Positions 8,803-18,047 of a stretch of DNA of 34,938 nt are shown one piece after another. Where the stretch lies: NCBI RefSeq assembly GCF_030382115.1, contig NZ_JAUDRJ010000003.1:6056203-6091140 (forward strand). The letters are read 5' to 3'. The stretch's first letter is position 1, and every line of letters begins with the position of its first letter. The notes under the pieces are model-generated. The model worked only from the letters and a program-made list of their open reading frames with translations. It was not told the DNA's origin and searched no databases. Both the position numbers and the translations under genes were made by a program. Origin of the DNA: Nostoc sp. GT001 (GTDB taxonomy: Bacteria; Cyanobacteriota; Cyanobacteriia; Cyanobacteriales; Nostocaceae).

Positions 8803-9970
8803 TCACTCGACCATTGGACTCACAGGCATTGGGCAAAAGGAGTCGGAGTGGTCAAATAGCGCATCAAAAATCATTTGAAGTTGGTTAGCCATCAGCCTTA
8901 ACGCTTCGGGAAGAGTCCGACAATTTAACTGACGAGCCAGGGAAACTAAAAACTGTCTGACTCATCGCCCAATTAGCTGGTGAAAAACCGCCAGTATGAA
9001 TACAGTTATCTTCATTTAAAGTTACATCCTTGACCCAATGAAGTTGATTTTCAATTGACCAATGACCACGAATAATCTCCGCGAATTCTGAAGCTGAATA
9101 ATTTCAGCTACTTAAATAAAAGTGTTGTTCATGATAGTCAACAATCTGGCGACGACAATTCTATCCTTGAGGTCGAGTTCCATATCTGTTAACCTCAATT
9201 AAACTTTTAGCGCCAACCCAATCAGGTAGTGACTCAAATGGAATTGGATAGACTTTGACTTGACGAGTAGTCTTTCGTCCATGTAAATTTTCATCATGGT
9301 AATTGGTATCGATAGCGATTGAGGATTCAGCTAGCTCAGTAGCTACTTTCAGGAGATTTGGCTGGTTTCTTTTAATAGTAATAATGTAGTCATTTTCTCC
9401 CTCGATAATCAGCTCAACAGTTTTTTTTGGCAATGTAGTGCATCGGCTGTAATCACGATATGATGCCCATAAAGCTTTTTAATTAGCTCTTCTACCACAC
9501 TAATCTCACTGTTTTTGTTATTTTCCATAGCTTGATGTCTGATTACCCATCCTTGCTGATGACTATAAACTGAAAACTGAAACGATACTCACAAAGTTTT
9601 GATAGGATTGATTTCCCCCGGTTACAGTACTTTTAATACATTTCCCATCGATGGCAAATAATTCTTTGAAATTAATTGGCAAACTCTTTTCTGCCCAGAC
9701 GTTAAACAGTTCAGCTAATATCTGAAAATCAATTGACATCATAATATTTCTGAATGTTGATGCTGACGGAAATTGAATATCTGGAGATAAATCTAATAAT
9801 TTGATTAGAGATAATCGATGATTTTTTGTGAACTCAGCTAAAGGTTTATACCCCCAATATCCTGTACAACTACCTAACAAAACTATAGTTAGTATTATCC
9901 AAAGTCTATGTCTAATACCTCTAGCATGTCGATAATCGGGAACCCCTTGGATTGCTTCGATTAAATTCAT
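8803..9970 (-). pseudogene. ISAs1-family transposase, frameshifted
   Basis: Reading from ATG 9970: the N-terminus (NLIEAIQGVPDYRHARGIRH) is the DDE_Tnp_1-associated domain, and FAIDGKCIKST carries the first catalytic Asp. The frame stops at 9563 after SVFSL, but an adjacent frame continues as YSHQQGWVIRHQAMENNKN and reaches ITADALHC (second Asp). At the run of eight T (9421-9428) a further shift leads to KKTVELIIEGENDYIITIKR, which ends at 9161. Then [16 protein letters not shown] (the Glu motif) is in another frame behind an in-frame TGA. The product ends near MIFDALFDHSDS with a stop at 8803. Total coding length fits about 388 residues. With at least three frame changes and a nonsense codon it should be inactive. 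Confidence 0.88.
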
Positions 9971-10029
9971 TCCTAACTTTCCTCTGGGAGAACCGTGTTT
10001 TTCTTAAGGAATCATCCTTCTATGTTATA

Positions 10030-10058
10030 TTTTCTCTCTCGACAATTAATCCACCCTG
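10030..10058. repeat. Right terminal inverted repeat of the IS
   Basis: Ends ...GACAATTAATCCACCCTG; see the left repeat for the match. Confidence 0.9.
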
Positions 10059-10278
10059 TCTCCCCGTGCGGCGGGGTGGGGTTCTTGGATGTTTAGTAAG
10101 TAATCAAGCCGACATGATATCAGGAGTCAGAATGGGCTAAACCTTAGCTATCCGCTAACAGAATTGAATTCTGAACGAAAAAGTGGATAGCGTCAAGCGG
10201 CAAGCGAGGTATGTTATTGCTCAGAGTAGGGCACAGGGAATAGCAACTTAATTCTCTTGCCCCATACCCCATGCCTAA

Positions 10279-11712
10279 TTACTGATATCCCTTCCAAGGA
10301 GTGACTTCCAGCTTGCCGTTAGGCTTGAATATCACTTGGAAGTGGGCTAGAGGTTCTTTGTCATTGGGAGCAGCTACATTAGAACCATAGATGGCGTTAA
10401 ACATCTTAGGAAGAGGTGTTTCTCGGAAATAATCAAAGGCGACTTGATTAAGTGGTTCATAGTCAGCAATTACACCATCTTTGTTGACTGCTACCCGATA
10501 TTTCAAATCTCGCGTAAAGGTGGGAGTGCCACTCCAGGTTTCACGAACTGCATTATAAAGCTTTTTATTTAAACCTTTAGTGATATTAGAGTCAGTAATT
10601 TTTGCACCGACTACCTCTGGTGTCTTAGCATATCCTCGCCAAGGGCTAACTTGCAGCACACCATTTGTAGTAAACACTATTCGGAATTGGGCTATCGGTT
10701 CATTAGAAATGGGAGCGCGATTAGCAGGATTGTAAAGTAGGTTAGGTAGAGGAGTTTGCCCAACTCCTTGATTGGCCTCTTTATTCACCGCTTTATAACC
10801 AACGATGGCTCCATCCGCAGCTACACCCAAACGATAGATCAAATCCTGTTGCAATCCTGAACGCTTAGTCCAAGCTGGATGAACTTGGTTATACACTTGA
10901 CGATTCAATGCACGCAGCTGGGATGGATCGGTAATTTCTGGAACTGTATTTAAAAGTGCTTCTAAATCTTTGACTACTGGCTTTTCATTGGCTGTGGGTG
11001 TTGCTGTAGGTGTTGCAGCCTCGATGGGTGTTGCAGCCGCTGATGCTGGAGGATTAAGGCTCTTTGTTGTAGAGCTAGTTTGCTCATCTGGCTTAGGCTG
11101 CGGTGGACGAATTTGAGGAGGTGGAATCAAGTTAAATGCGATCGCTGCTACTGCTAAACTTGATACTCCCACAGCAGCAGGAACAGCTTGCCTAATTACA
11201 GCCTGACTAGCACCACCATAGCGTCTAGTAACTGGTTGTAGTTCTAGGGATAATTCTGGTAAAGTCTGGCTATCAGCAAAAAACTGATCCACTGCTTCTA
11301 CTAAATCAAACAACTGCACCGTATTCAAATCGATTTCAATCGGCGGACGTTTAGAATTATTAGAGTGAGACTCAAACCCCTCTGGAGCATTCTCTGAATG
11401 TACGATTAACCTGTGGCGGTTGCCGTCAATTTTTTTAAACTCTACTAGCTCCGATTCCTGGTTGTGTGCTTGCGGATTGGGTACAGTACTCAGAAATTCT
11501 TGGGCGTAACCACTAACAGCCCTCACCAAACTTTCAAAAAATTCTCGCCCTCCGGTTAGGGGTTGATTGTAACCAGATAAATAGCATTCTGCATTTACCA
11601 ATATTGATAATTCTGGGCGCATTTCCTGGAACTGTGCAGCCCTAGTGACATCACTTAACCCTTCTAAAAGAAGAGTACAATTAGGTAGACTGTACTTACG
11701 TTGAATATTCAT
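10279..11712 (-). CDS. DUF4335-family cyanobacterial protein
   Basis: A 477-residue protein of unknown function, with the DUF4335-like N-terminal domain (LPNCTLLLEGLSD, residues about 8-170). A hydrophobic segment VPAAVGVSSLAVAAIAF (about 178-195) is probably a membrane helix. A Pro/Thr/Ala linker (to about 250) follows. The C-terminal part holds two similar copies of about 100 residues, each with a LN-x-x-x-YN helix, a Y-R-hydrophobic-strand pattern, TPLP, and an ending VSPWRGY or VTPWKGY. The gene overlaps the upstream DUF3038 gene by four bases (ATGA), so translation is probably coupled. Only the family and layout can be stated; no reaction is known. Confidence 0.8.
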   Translation of the reverse strand: MNIQRKYSLPNCTLLLEGLSDVTRAAQFQEMRPELSILVNAECYLSGYNQPLTGGREFFESLVRAVSGYAQEFLSTVPNPQAHNQESELVEFKKIDGNRHRLIVHSENAPEGFESHSNNSKRPPIEIDLNTVQLFDLVEAVDQFFADSQTLPELSLELQPVTRRYGGASQAVIRQAVPAAVGVSSLAVAAIAFNLIPPPQIRPPQPKPDEQTSSTTKSLNPPASAAATPIEAATPTATPTANEKPVVKDLEALLNTVPEITDPSQLRALNRQVYNQVHPAWTKRSGLQQDLIYRLGVAADGAIVGYKAVNKEANQGVGQTPLPNLLYNPANRAPISNEPIAQFRIVFTTNGVLQVSPWRGYAKTPEVVGAKITDSNITKGLNKKLYNAVRETWSGTPTFTRDLKYRVAVNKDGVIADYEPLNQVAFDYFRETPLPKMFNAIYGSNVAAPNDKEPLAHFQVIFKPNGKLEVTPWKGYQ

Positions 11713-12335
11713 TCCACTTCACCGTCAAAAAGACTAATCCAGAACCGCTGCATTCCAGCAGTACCAGTACAAAATAGTAATTGTCCTAACAAATTTATTG
11801 CTAGCGCATCTAATTTTTCATCAGAAGTTAATGCTAGTACACCAGAACGTCGAGCATTCATCCGGCTTTTAAAATGCGCTCTAAACCGCTCTAAATAATT
11901 AGATAGCCGCAAATTCTGTTCTAATGGAATCTGTTTTTCTTCCATTTGTTGGCATATCATTAATAACTGGCGGATGACAACAGTTAAACGCCGTGCTATG
12001 TAGCAAGCAATGACCACCAAAGCTTTGGCTTCCATAATAGTTAAAGGACGGCGCATGTGCGCTCTTCGTAGCGGGTTAGAGCTACGCATCCGCCATAAAT
12101 TCACTCTGTCTTTAACAATTCCTTTCAGATCCAACTCTTGAGCAAAAGCCAGGATTGCTTCCGAACCACCAAGTTCTAAAGCTTCAATTGCCAGTAAAAT
12201 CAGGTCAATTTGCAGCCTAGTTCTCCGAGGACACGTTTTGGAAGCGATCGCAGGATCTGGTAAAGTGTCCAGAATCATCGGCAGTGAGTCTTGGGTTGGA
12301 CTGTTGAACGGCGTTAAACTTGCTGAAACATTCAT
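11709..12335 (-). CDS. DUF3038-family cyanobacterial protein
   Basis: A 208-residue, mostly helical protein. The stretch RTRLQIDLILLAIEALELGG (about residues 38-57) and VNLWRMRSSNPLRRAHMRR are typical of the DUF3038 family, which often sits beside DUF4335 in cyanobacteria. Function is unknown. It is the first gene of a two-gene unit whose stop overlaps the start of the DUF4335 gene. No signal peptide or membrane helix is visible. Confidence 0.82.
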   Translation of the reverse strand: MNVSASLTPFNSPTQDSLPMILDTLPDPAIASKTCPRRTRLQIDLILLAIEALELGGSEAILAFAQELDLKGIVKDRVNLWRMRSSNPLRRAHMRRPLTIMEAKALVVIACYIARRLTVVIRQLLMICQQMEEKQIPLEQNLRLSNYLERFRAHFKSRMNARRSGVLALTSDEKLDALAINLLGQLLFCTGTAGMQRFWISLFDGEVE

Positions 12336-12789
12336 TCTATAAATACCTTGTGCGGTTCCAACAGACTAGATAAAACAAATTTAAGATCGGTAGCCAAGAC
12401 TTGACGTTAGACTTGTGGCAGGAGCATGACTACCTGATATATACATTACTTAACTCTTTCTACTCAAAGTTTTCCCTATATTGAAATCAAAATTTTAAAA
12501 CATCACTAAATTCACCTCATTTATTAGTGAAATACCTTTTCTAGCTTGGTTTAGATTCTAATTATCGTCAATGAAGAGCGAAGCTTTAGCCTTTATCCCC
12601 ACTTGACCCCCAGCGTATGACATTATAGTGTACGATTTTTCAGGTATCTGAAATTAGTCATTGGGCATTGGGCACTTGTACTGAGCGTACCCCTCCGGGG
12701 AAGCAAGCTACGCGTAGCGTCTCGTAGAGAAGCTAAAGTATTGGGCATTGCTTATTAATTTATCTAACTCATTCCTTATTCCCCATTTT
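12336..12789. other. Intergenic region with a composite dispersed repeat
   Basis: Divergent gap between the DUF3038 gene and apt. Positions about 12655-12750 hold a composite repeat: CATTGGGCATTGGGCACTTG, TACTGAGCGTA, CCCCTCCGGGG, the perfect palindrome GCTACGCGTAGC, and TCTCGTAGAGAAG, then GGGCATTG. A related copy lies at about 24029-24142. I see no gene. Confidence 0.6.
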
Positions 12790-13308
12790 ATGGATTTAAA
12801 GTCTCTGGTTCGTGACATTCCAGATTTCCCGAAACCCGGAATTTTATTTCGGGATATTACTACGTTACTGCGCGATCCAGAGGGACTGCGCTACACTATT
12901 GACTTTTTAACACAAAAATGTAATGAAGCTGGAATAACAGCTGATTATGTTATTGGTATGGAGTCGAGAGGATTTATTTTTGGTTCACCTCTGGCTTATC
13001 AATTAGGAGCTGGTTTTATTCCCATCCGCAAAAAAGGGAAGTTACCAGCAGCCGTTCACTCAATTGAATATGAACTAGAGTATGGTACAGACTGTCTAGA
13101 AGTGCATCAAGACGCTTTACATCAAGGTAGCCGAGTTTTGATTGTGGACGATTTGATTGCTACGGGCGGAACTGCGAGTGCGACAGCAAAGTTGGTACAG
13201 AAGATTGGCTGCGACTTAGTAGGTTTTGGGTTTATTATCGAGCTACGGGATTTGCAAGGGCGTACACATTTACCGGACGTGCCGATTATCTCTTTAATTG
13301 AATATTAG
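12790..13308 (+). CDS. apt: Adenine phosphoribosyltransferase
   Basis: A 172-residue enzyme that joins adenine to PRPP to give AMP in purine salvage. The N-terminal [18 protein letters not shown] is the characteristic Apt opening, and [16 protein letters not shown] (about residues 117-132) is the PRPP-binding loop with its acidic pair. [10 protein letters not shown] is the conserved flexible-loop region. I chose ATG 12790 because an upstream in-frame extension from 12748 would begin in the repeat and add unlike residues. Length fits the family exactly. It appears to be a single-gene unit; the next gene begins 157 nt later across repeats. Confidence 0.96.
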   Translation: MDLKSLVRDIPDFPKPGILFRDITTLLRDPEGLRYTIDFLTQKCNEAGITADYVIGMESRGFIFGSPLAYQLGAGFIPIRKKGKLPAAVHSIEYELEYGTDCLEVHQDALHQGSRVLIVDDLIATGGTASATAKLVQKIGCDLVGFGFIIELRDLQGRTHLPDVPIISLIEY

Positions 13309-13465
13309 TCATAATTCATAGGTAATTAGTCATTAGTCAATAGAAAAACAACTGGCAAATGATGAAGGGCAAATGGCAAATGACATAGACGCGCCAGCGG
13401 CTAGTCTACGAGAACGCCAAAGGCGAACCCGCAGGGTAGGAGAAATGACAAAGGACAAAAGATAA
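13309..13465. repeat. Dispersed repeat cluster between apt and the permease gene
   Basis: AGTCATTAGTCA and GGCAAATGGCAAATGACA words flank a GC-rich segment (about 13388-13440) that includes GACGCGCCAGCGGCTAGTC and GAACGCCAAAGGCGAAC, able to form hairpins. Confidence 0.6.
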
Positions 13466-14512
13466 ATGACATCTACGAAAATTTCCTTGGAGACAGGTCG
13501 GGATTGGCTAATCGGGCTAGTCACGAGCGAAACTTTTGTTTATGTGATAAAGCGGCTATTGCAGGCACTGCTAACTTTGTTGTTGGCGTCAGCGTTGTCG
13601 TTTTTTATCATTCAACTCGCACCCGGTGATTATGTAGATACGCTGCGGCAAAATCCGAAGATATCCCCAGAAAGAATTGAGGAAATCAAACGGCAGTTTG
13701 GTCTAGATAAGTCTTGGCCAGAGCAATTTGGTCTGTGGCTATGGCGAATCTTGACCAAAGGGGATTTTGGCACGAGTTTTATTTATCAACGTTCAGTTGC
13801 ATCGCTCTTGTGGGAACGAGTCCCAGCGACTTTGCTATTAGCGATCGCATCTCTAATTGTCACATGGGCGATCGCCATCCCTCTAGGGATCTTTGCCGCT
13901 GTCAAACAAAATAGGCCAGCAGACCGGATTTTACAGGTGATTAGTTATGCTGGACAAGGCTTTCCCAGTTTCATCACTGCCTTAGCGCTGCTGGTTTTAG
14001 CCCAAATCACCTCGCCGCTTTTCCCAGTGGGTAGCATGACTAGCATCAATCACTCAGAACTGTCGTGGTTTGGCAGAATCTTAGATATCGGCTGGCACAT
14101 GATTTTACCCACCATCGCACTCTCAATTACTAGTTTTGCTGGTTTGCAACGCATCACTCGTGGCGAATTATTGGATGTTCTGCGTCAAGACTACATCCAA
14201 ACGGCTCGTGCCAAAGGTTTGCCAGAAAACCGCGTCATCTACGTTCATGCACTCCGCAACGCCATAAATCCCTTAATTACCTTATTGGGTTTTGAATTAG
14301 CTGGTTTACTAAACGGTGCCTTCATCGCCGAATTTTTCTTCAACTGGCCTGGTTTAGGGAGATTAGCTTTACAGGCTTTACAAGCTCAAGATTTATATTT
14401 ATTAATGGCAAGCTTGATAATGGGCGCAGTACTGCTGATTGTTGGCAATTTAATCGCTGACTTGATGCTCAAAGCAGCCGATCCACGCATTCGCCTAGAA
14501 AATCTCAATTAG
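13466..14512 (+). CDS. Oligopeptide/dipeptide-type ABC transporter permease
   Basis: A 348-residue inner-membrane protein of the DppB/OppB family. The first helix is preceded by YVIKRLLQALLTLLLASALS, followed by FFIIQLAPGDYVD, the usual opening of this family. Several more hydrophobic helices follow, and ARAKGLPENRVIYVHALRNA (about residues 247-266) is the EAA loop that contacts the ATPase. It would form a channel for peptides, nickel or similar solutes with a partner permease, two ATPases and a binding protein, none of which is adjacent, so the substrate is unknown. The ATG lies just after the repeat cluster with no strong ribosome binding site. Confidence 0.93.
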   Translation: MTSTKISLETGRDWLIGLVTSETFVYVIKRLLQALLTLLLASALSFFIIQLAPGDYVDTLRQNPKISPERIEEIKRQFGLDKSWPEQFGLWLWRILTKGDFGTSFIYQRSVASLLWERVPATLLLAIASLIVTWAIAIPLGIFAAVKQNRPADRILQVISYAGQGFPSFITALALLVLAQITSPLFPVGSMTSINHSELSWFGRILDIGWHMILPTIALSITSFAGLQRITRGELLDVLRQDYIQTARAKGLPENRVIYVHALRNAINPLITLLGFELAGLLNGAFIAEFFFNWPGLGRLALQALQAQDLYLLMASLIMGAVLLIVGNLIADLMLKAADPRIRLENLN

Positions 14513-14774
14513 CAGAAATATCTAAATTCAAAAAACCAAAAACTTATTGAGAGATTTTCAGGGTACTGCCAACTATCAAACAACAAATAACTAAATAGCC
14601 AGGATGAAGATGTCGTTGAATAAAGTCTTTCTGATTCCTCATCCCGTCTTAAATTTGGCTGTTCTCAGTCTCAAGCTAATTCTGCAACTGCAAAATTGCA
14701 AATTGGTGTTTAGCTGGTTATTTTACCAATATTCAGCTTTACTTCTTGCTTTCGCATATTTAAGAGGTTTTCTA

Positions 14775-14845
14775 AGCGGGCGGCGGGAATCGAACCCGCA
14801 TTAATAGCTTGGAAGGCTATAGTTTTACCACTAAACTACGCCCGC
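14775..14845 (-). tRNA. tRNA-Gly (anticodon UCC)
   Basis: Read on the minus strand, GCGGGCG pairs with CGCCCGC (acceptor stem). The anticodon loop CTTCCAA sits on the stem ATAGC/GCTAT, giving UCC. The T arm is CGGGTTCGAATCCCG. The 71-nt length with a short D arm fits tRNA-Gly. CCA is not encoded. Confidence 0.95.
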
Positions 14846-14895
14846 AAATTTCCAACTCTATGAATTTAACACAGTTTCTGTAAAAATTCAAGTAT

Positions 14896-16140
14896 TCAGT
14901 TGGAATTTGCGGGTTGCATTTTGATCCTGACATACAAATTGCTTAAGTCTGGTTTTGTGCCATCGTTATTGTGGGCAGCAAGAAAGTTTTCTGTTTTGAA
15001 AACTTCGCTCAGGGCTTGCTCGTATGTACTTTTTTCACTTTGCAGTTTTGCTGGTTCTATTTCTAGAACTACAGCCTGTTGAAAGTTGCCATTCTGATCA
15101 ATTATCAAGCTAGCCAAGAGTTGTGCTGGCTCAAGTTCAGAATTCTGGACAAGAAAACTTGGGTCTAATTGTTTTGTGTTGCTTCCCTTGTATAAAGCAA
15201 TAACGTCAGGTAAAGCATCTTGTCGGAATCCTTTTGATTGTATCAAGCCAATCACTTCATCTCTAGATAAGGGAGTTACTATTGCTACCGATGCTCCTCT
15301 AGTCGAAGTTGGTGGAGTTTCTCCAGTCGAAGTTGCTGGGGTTTCTCTAGTCGAAGTTGCTGGGGTTTCTCTAGTCGAAGTTGGTGGAGTTTCTCTAGTC
15401 GAAGTTGGTGGAGTTTCTCTATTTTCAGGTTCTGAAACTGGTCGATTTGATGGAATACCTGTTGGAAGTTGCGTTCCCTTTCCCAGTTTAATTTCTTGAC
15501 GACGGTTCCAAGGTAAATTACCGACTGGAACTGTAGGTGTCGGTATGGCTTTAGCTATAGGCTTCGGTGTGGCTTGAGGTGTCGGTGTGGCTTTAGCTAT
15601 AGGCTTCGGTGTGGCTTGAGGTGTCGGTGTGGCTTTAGCTATAGGCTTCAGTGTGGCTTGAGGTGTTGGTGTGGCTTGAGGTGTTGGTGTCGGTTTTGGC
15701 GTGGGGACTATCTGTTGTCTAGAAGGTTCGCTATTAGGTTGAGAGGCATAAATTCGGCTCTTTTTCTGGAGATTCTCAGGAGAATTTATTGCACCAAAAT
15801 CTTGATTGATAGGCGTAGTTCGTGCTGTTTGTGATGAACGTGCTGGTACAGACTTTTGATTTGAGGATAGTGGCTTTGACGAAACTATTTTTGCTGTTGA
15901 TTTTGATTTGATTATTGATTTTGTTTTAGGAGCAATTTCTATCAATTCGATCGGAACAGCAGATTGATTTTGCTGGGGAAACCACAGACTAAATGCATTA
16001 GATGAGCGCATCAGCCAGAACACCAGCAAGTGCAGAGAGACTGAACTGACAACGACAAAAATCCACAAACCTGGTGGATCGCTGTGTCGTCTCCAGACCT
16101 TGGCTGGAATTGGAGTTTTGTCTGCAACCGATAGTGTCAT
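14896..16140 (-). CDS. TonB-like envelope protein with repetitive Pro-rich linker
   Basis: A 414-residue protein with one N-terminal membrane helix (LWIFVVVSSVSLHLLVFWLM, about residues 25-44), a long linker and a C-terminal globular domain (about 300-414) with SLIIDQNGNFQQAVVLE, similar to TonB-type ends. The linker has three 14-residue repeats of the type TPTPQATPKPIAKA (DNA 15547-15672) and five 8-residue repeats of the type RETPPTST (DNA 15302-15421). Such proteins can carry energy from the inner membrane to outer-membrane transporters; ExbB and ExbD are not in the window, so this is an inference from layout. It starts 68 nt after the end of cyaC on the same strand. Confidence 0.72.
   Translation of the reverse strand: MTLSVADKTPIPAKVWRRHSDPPGLWIFVVVSSVSLHLLVFWLMRSSNAFSLWFPQQNQSAVPIELIEIAPKTKSIIKSKSTAKIVSSKPLSSNQKSVPARSSQTARTTPINQDFGAINSPENLQKKSRIYASQPNSEPSRQQIVPTPKPTPTPQATPTPQATLKPIAKATPTPQATPKPIAKATPTPQATPKPIAKAIPTPTVPVGNLPWNRRQEIKLGKGTQLPTGIPSNRPVSEPENRETPPTSTRETPPTSTRETPATSTRETPATSTGETPPTSTRGASVAIVTPLSRDEVIGLIQSKGFRQDALPDVIALYKGSNTKQLDPSFLVQNSELEPAQLLASLIIDQNGNFQQAVVLEIEPAKLQSEKSTYEQALSEVFKTENFLAAHNNDGTKPDLSNLYVRIKMQPANSN
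15302..15421. repeat. 24-bp tandem repeat, five copies
   Basis: GTCGAAGTT recurs at 15302, 15326, 15350, 15374 and 15398, exactly 24 bp apart, coding for the RETPxTST repeat of the TonB-like protein. Confidence 0.9.
15547..15672. repeat. 42-bp tandem repeat, three copies
   Basis: GGCTTTAGCT recurs at 15547, 15589 and 15631, 42 bp apart. Partial copies of the GGCTTGAGGTGT part follow to about 15700. Confidence 0.9.
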
Positions 16141-16208
16141 ATTATATAAACTGGATATGATTATGCACTTTTACTCATTGGTAATGCTTTAAAATACCAG
16201 TCTAAATT

Positions 16209-18047
16209 TTAGCGATTAACCATTACCTCTGGTGAAACAGCAAAAGTCAAAACTGTTTCATCTACGCCTTTAAGTTCTAGCGGACTACCTTTAGTAATTT
16301 CTCCTTCCTGTAAATAATCTGCTACGGCAGCAGAAACCAGGATTGTACCGGGAACAGCGGCAGCTTGCAACCTTGCGGCAATATTCACACTTGGGCCAAT
16401 AGCAGTATAGTCGGCGCGTTCAGCGCTACCAAACATCCCCACAACAGCAGTACCTTGGTGAATACCGCATCGGAACTGTACGCTAGTAAGTTTGTCGCTA
16501 TCGAATACACCTTGCTCTCGCCAGCGCTGGTTCAAGTCAGCCAGTGAGCGGTGCATTGCTCTTGCTGTATTGATGGCACGACGCACTTGTTCATTAGGGG
16601 TTAGTTCTTCCGGCGCTCCATATAAAGCTAAAATAGCATCTCCCATAAATTTATCTACAGTGCCGCCATTGCTAAAGACAACTTTGGTCATGGCTTCTAA
16701 ATATTCATTTAGCAGCTCTGCAACTCGTCGGGATCTGAGAGTATTTGCTAGCTGTGTAAAACCCACAATGTCACTAAATAAAACTGTAATTAAGCGCGGT
16801 TCTGGGCGCAAATCTAACGTTAAATCTCCGGTTGCGGCTTTTTGCACCAATACAGCAGGTAAAAAGCGCTTTAGCACCGATTCTGTTAGATAAGTATTTA
16901 ACTCCACAATTCGCCGTTCATTTTCTTTCAACGCTAAAAGATTCCGAACTTCTGCCAAAAGTTCCCGATCGTTAAATGGTTTTGCTAAATAAGCGTCCGC
17001 GCCATTTTCTGTACCTTCGATGCGGGTTTCCTCATCTACTTTCGCTGTCAGCAGAATGATTGGTGTTCCTTTCAACGTCTCCTCATTGCGGATCATCTGA
17101 ATCATCTCAAGTCCGCTCACTAACGGCATCATTAAGTCAGTCACAATCAAGCTGGGTAGAATTTCCTTCGCTCTACTGTGCCCTTCATGACCGTTACGAG
17201 CTGTCTGTACATGATAGCCATTACGGCGGAAAATTTCAGATACATAGGTTCGCAAATCGGGGTTGTCATCTACAACTAAAATTGAGTGCTGAGTCTTATG
17301 TGCTGAGTCTTGAGTATCAACATTGGGGGAGAGGTTTATTGTAATATCTTCAATATTGTCTGTTGTTGACTCTACTAGTTCTAAATCAGCTAATTCTACG
17401 CTAGCGCGGCTTGTATTCAGTTCTGTAGGCGTTTCTACTACTTGCTGTGTAGGTAAATGAGCATTTCCAGTCACCAGCCATAAACTAAAAGTAGTACCTT
17501 CACCATACACTGATTCCACAGTGACTTGACCACCATGTAATTCTACTAATTCTTTAACTAAAGCTAAACCCAAACCACTGCCTTCATAGGAGCGGTTTGC
17601 TGAACCTTCAGCTTGGCGAAAGCGCTCAAATAGGTGGGGAATTTGTTCTTTAACAATACCAATTCCAGTATCTTGCACTTGTAATATGCAGCGATCGCGC
17701 TCAGATTTTAGTCTGACACTGATGGTGCCACCTTCGGGAGTAAACTTCATGGCATTTGACAAGAGGTTATAAACCACCTTGTCAAATTTTTCCATGTCCA
17801 AGTACACCGTTGAACACTCATCTAACTGGGTAGCTAGATGCAGTCTCTTTTTCTCACAGTAGGGACGAAAAGATTCAACTATTTGGCTGACAAATTCGAC
17901 TAAATCACAGGGATGGAAGCTAGGCTGCATTCTCCCGGCATTCAGGCGTTGTAAATCCAGGAGTTGATTTACCAGTCGCAGCAGGCGGCGGGAGTTACGC
18001 AGGGCGATCGCACTTTGGGAGTAAGATAATCCCTCACCAGCCGCCAC
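16209..18047 (-). CDS. cyaC: CyaC-type adenylate cyclase, C-terminal part (HATPase-REC-cyclase)
   Basis: A 612-codon frame that continues the upstream kinase gene after a frameshift. Its first residues complete the HisKA helix pair (ALRNSRRLLRLVNQLLDLQR). The HATPase follows with LLSNAMKFTPEGG, DTGIGI and GSGLGLALVKE. A receiver domain is next (HSILVVDDNPD, TDLMMP, KPF; about 257-375). Last is a class III cyclase domain (about 415-600): FSDIVGFTQLA (metal Asp), VDKFMGDAILALYGAP (Lys and second Asp) and YTAIGPSVNIAARLQ (Thr, Asn, Arg). The Lys and Thr pair points to ATP, so cAMP is the likely product. A GTG at 18045-18047 might start it alone, but it more likely belongs to one gene of about 1176 residues with the upstream frame. 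Confidence 0.9.
   Translation of the reverse strand: MAAGEGLSYSQSAIALRNSRRLLRLVNQLLDLQRLNAGRMQPSFHPCDLVEFVSQIVESFRPYCEKKRLHLATQLDECSTVYLDMEKFDKVVYNLLSNAMKFTPEGGTISVRLKSERDRCILQVQDTGIGIVKEQIPHLFERFRQAEGSANRSYEGSGLGLALVKELVELHGGQVTVESVYGEGTTFSLWLVTGNAHLPTQQVVETPTELNTSRASVELADLELVESTTDNIEDITINLSPNVDTQDSAHKTQHSILVVDDNPDLRTYVSEIFRRNGYHVQTARNGHEGHSRAKEILPSLIVTDLMMPLVSGLEMIQMIRNEETLKGTPIILLTAKVDEETRIEGTENGADAYLAKPFNDRELLAEVRNLLALKENERRIVELNTYLTESVLKRFLPAVLVQKAATGDLTLDLRPEPRLITVLFSDIVGFTQLANTLRSRRVAELLNEYLEAMTKVVFSNGGTVDKFMGDAILALYGAPEELTPNEQVRRAINTARAMHRSLADLNQRWREQGVFDSDKLTSVQFRCGIHQGTAVVGMFGSAERADYTAIGPSVNIAARLQAAAVPGTILVSAAVADYLQEGEITKGSPLELKGVDETVLTFAVSPEVMVNR

Larger units (their letters stand above)
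8767..10058 (-). mobile_element. ISAs1-like insertion sequence, decayed
   Basis: A 1292-bp element bounded by 29-bp terminal inverted repeats (8767-8795 and 10030-10058) that differ at one base and begin CAGGGTGGATTAATTGTCG. It contains one transposase gene on the minus strand, broken several times. Both sides carry a similar GC-rich word, TCTCCCCG then GGCGGGGTG (8748-8766 and 10059-10078). These may be imperfect target duplications, or a palindromic repeat that served as target. Confidence 0.85.

Noticed and set aside
9421..9428. Programmed ribosomal frameshifting at the run of eight T (A on the coding strand) in the transposase
   Set aside because: The gene also has another frameshift and an in-frame stop elsewhere, so decay explains it better; ISAs1 transposases are usually made from a single frame.
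12053..12095. A palindromic insertion in the DUF3038 gene
   Set aside because: The encoded NPLRRAHMRRP text matches what I know of the family at that position, so it seems native.
14604..14804. A 66-codon plus-strand frame
   Set aside because: Its 3' end runs into the tRNA-Gly gene and it has no recognisable domain.
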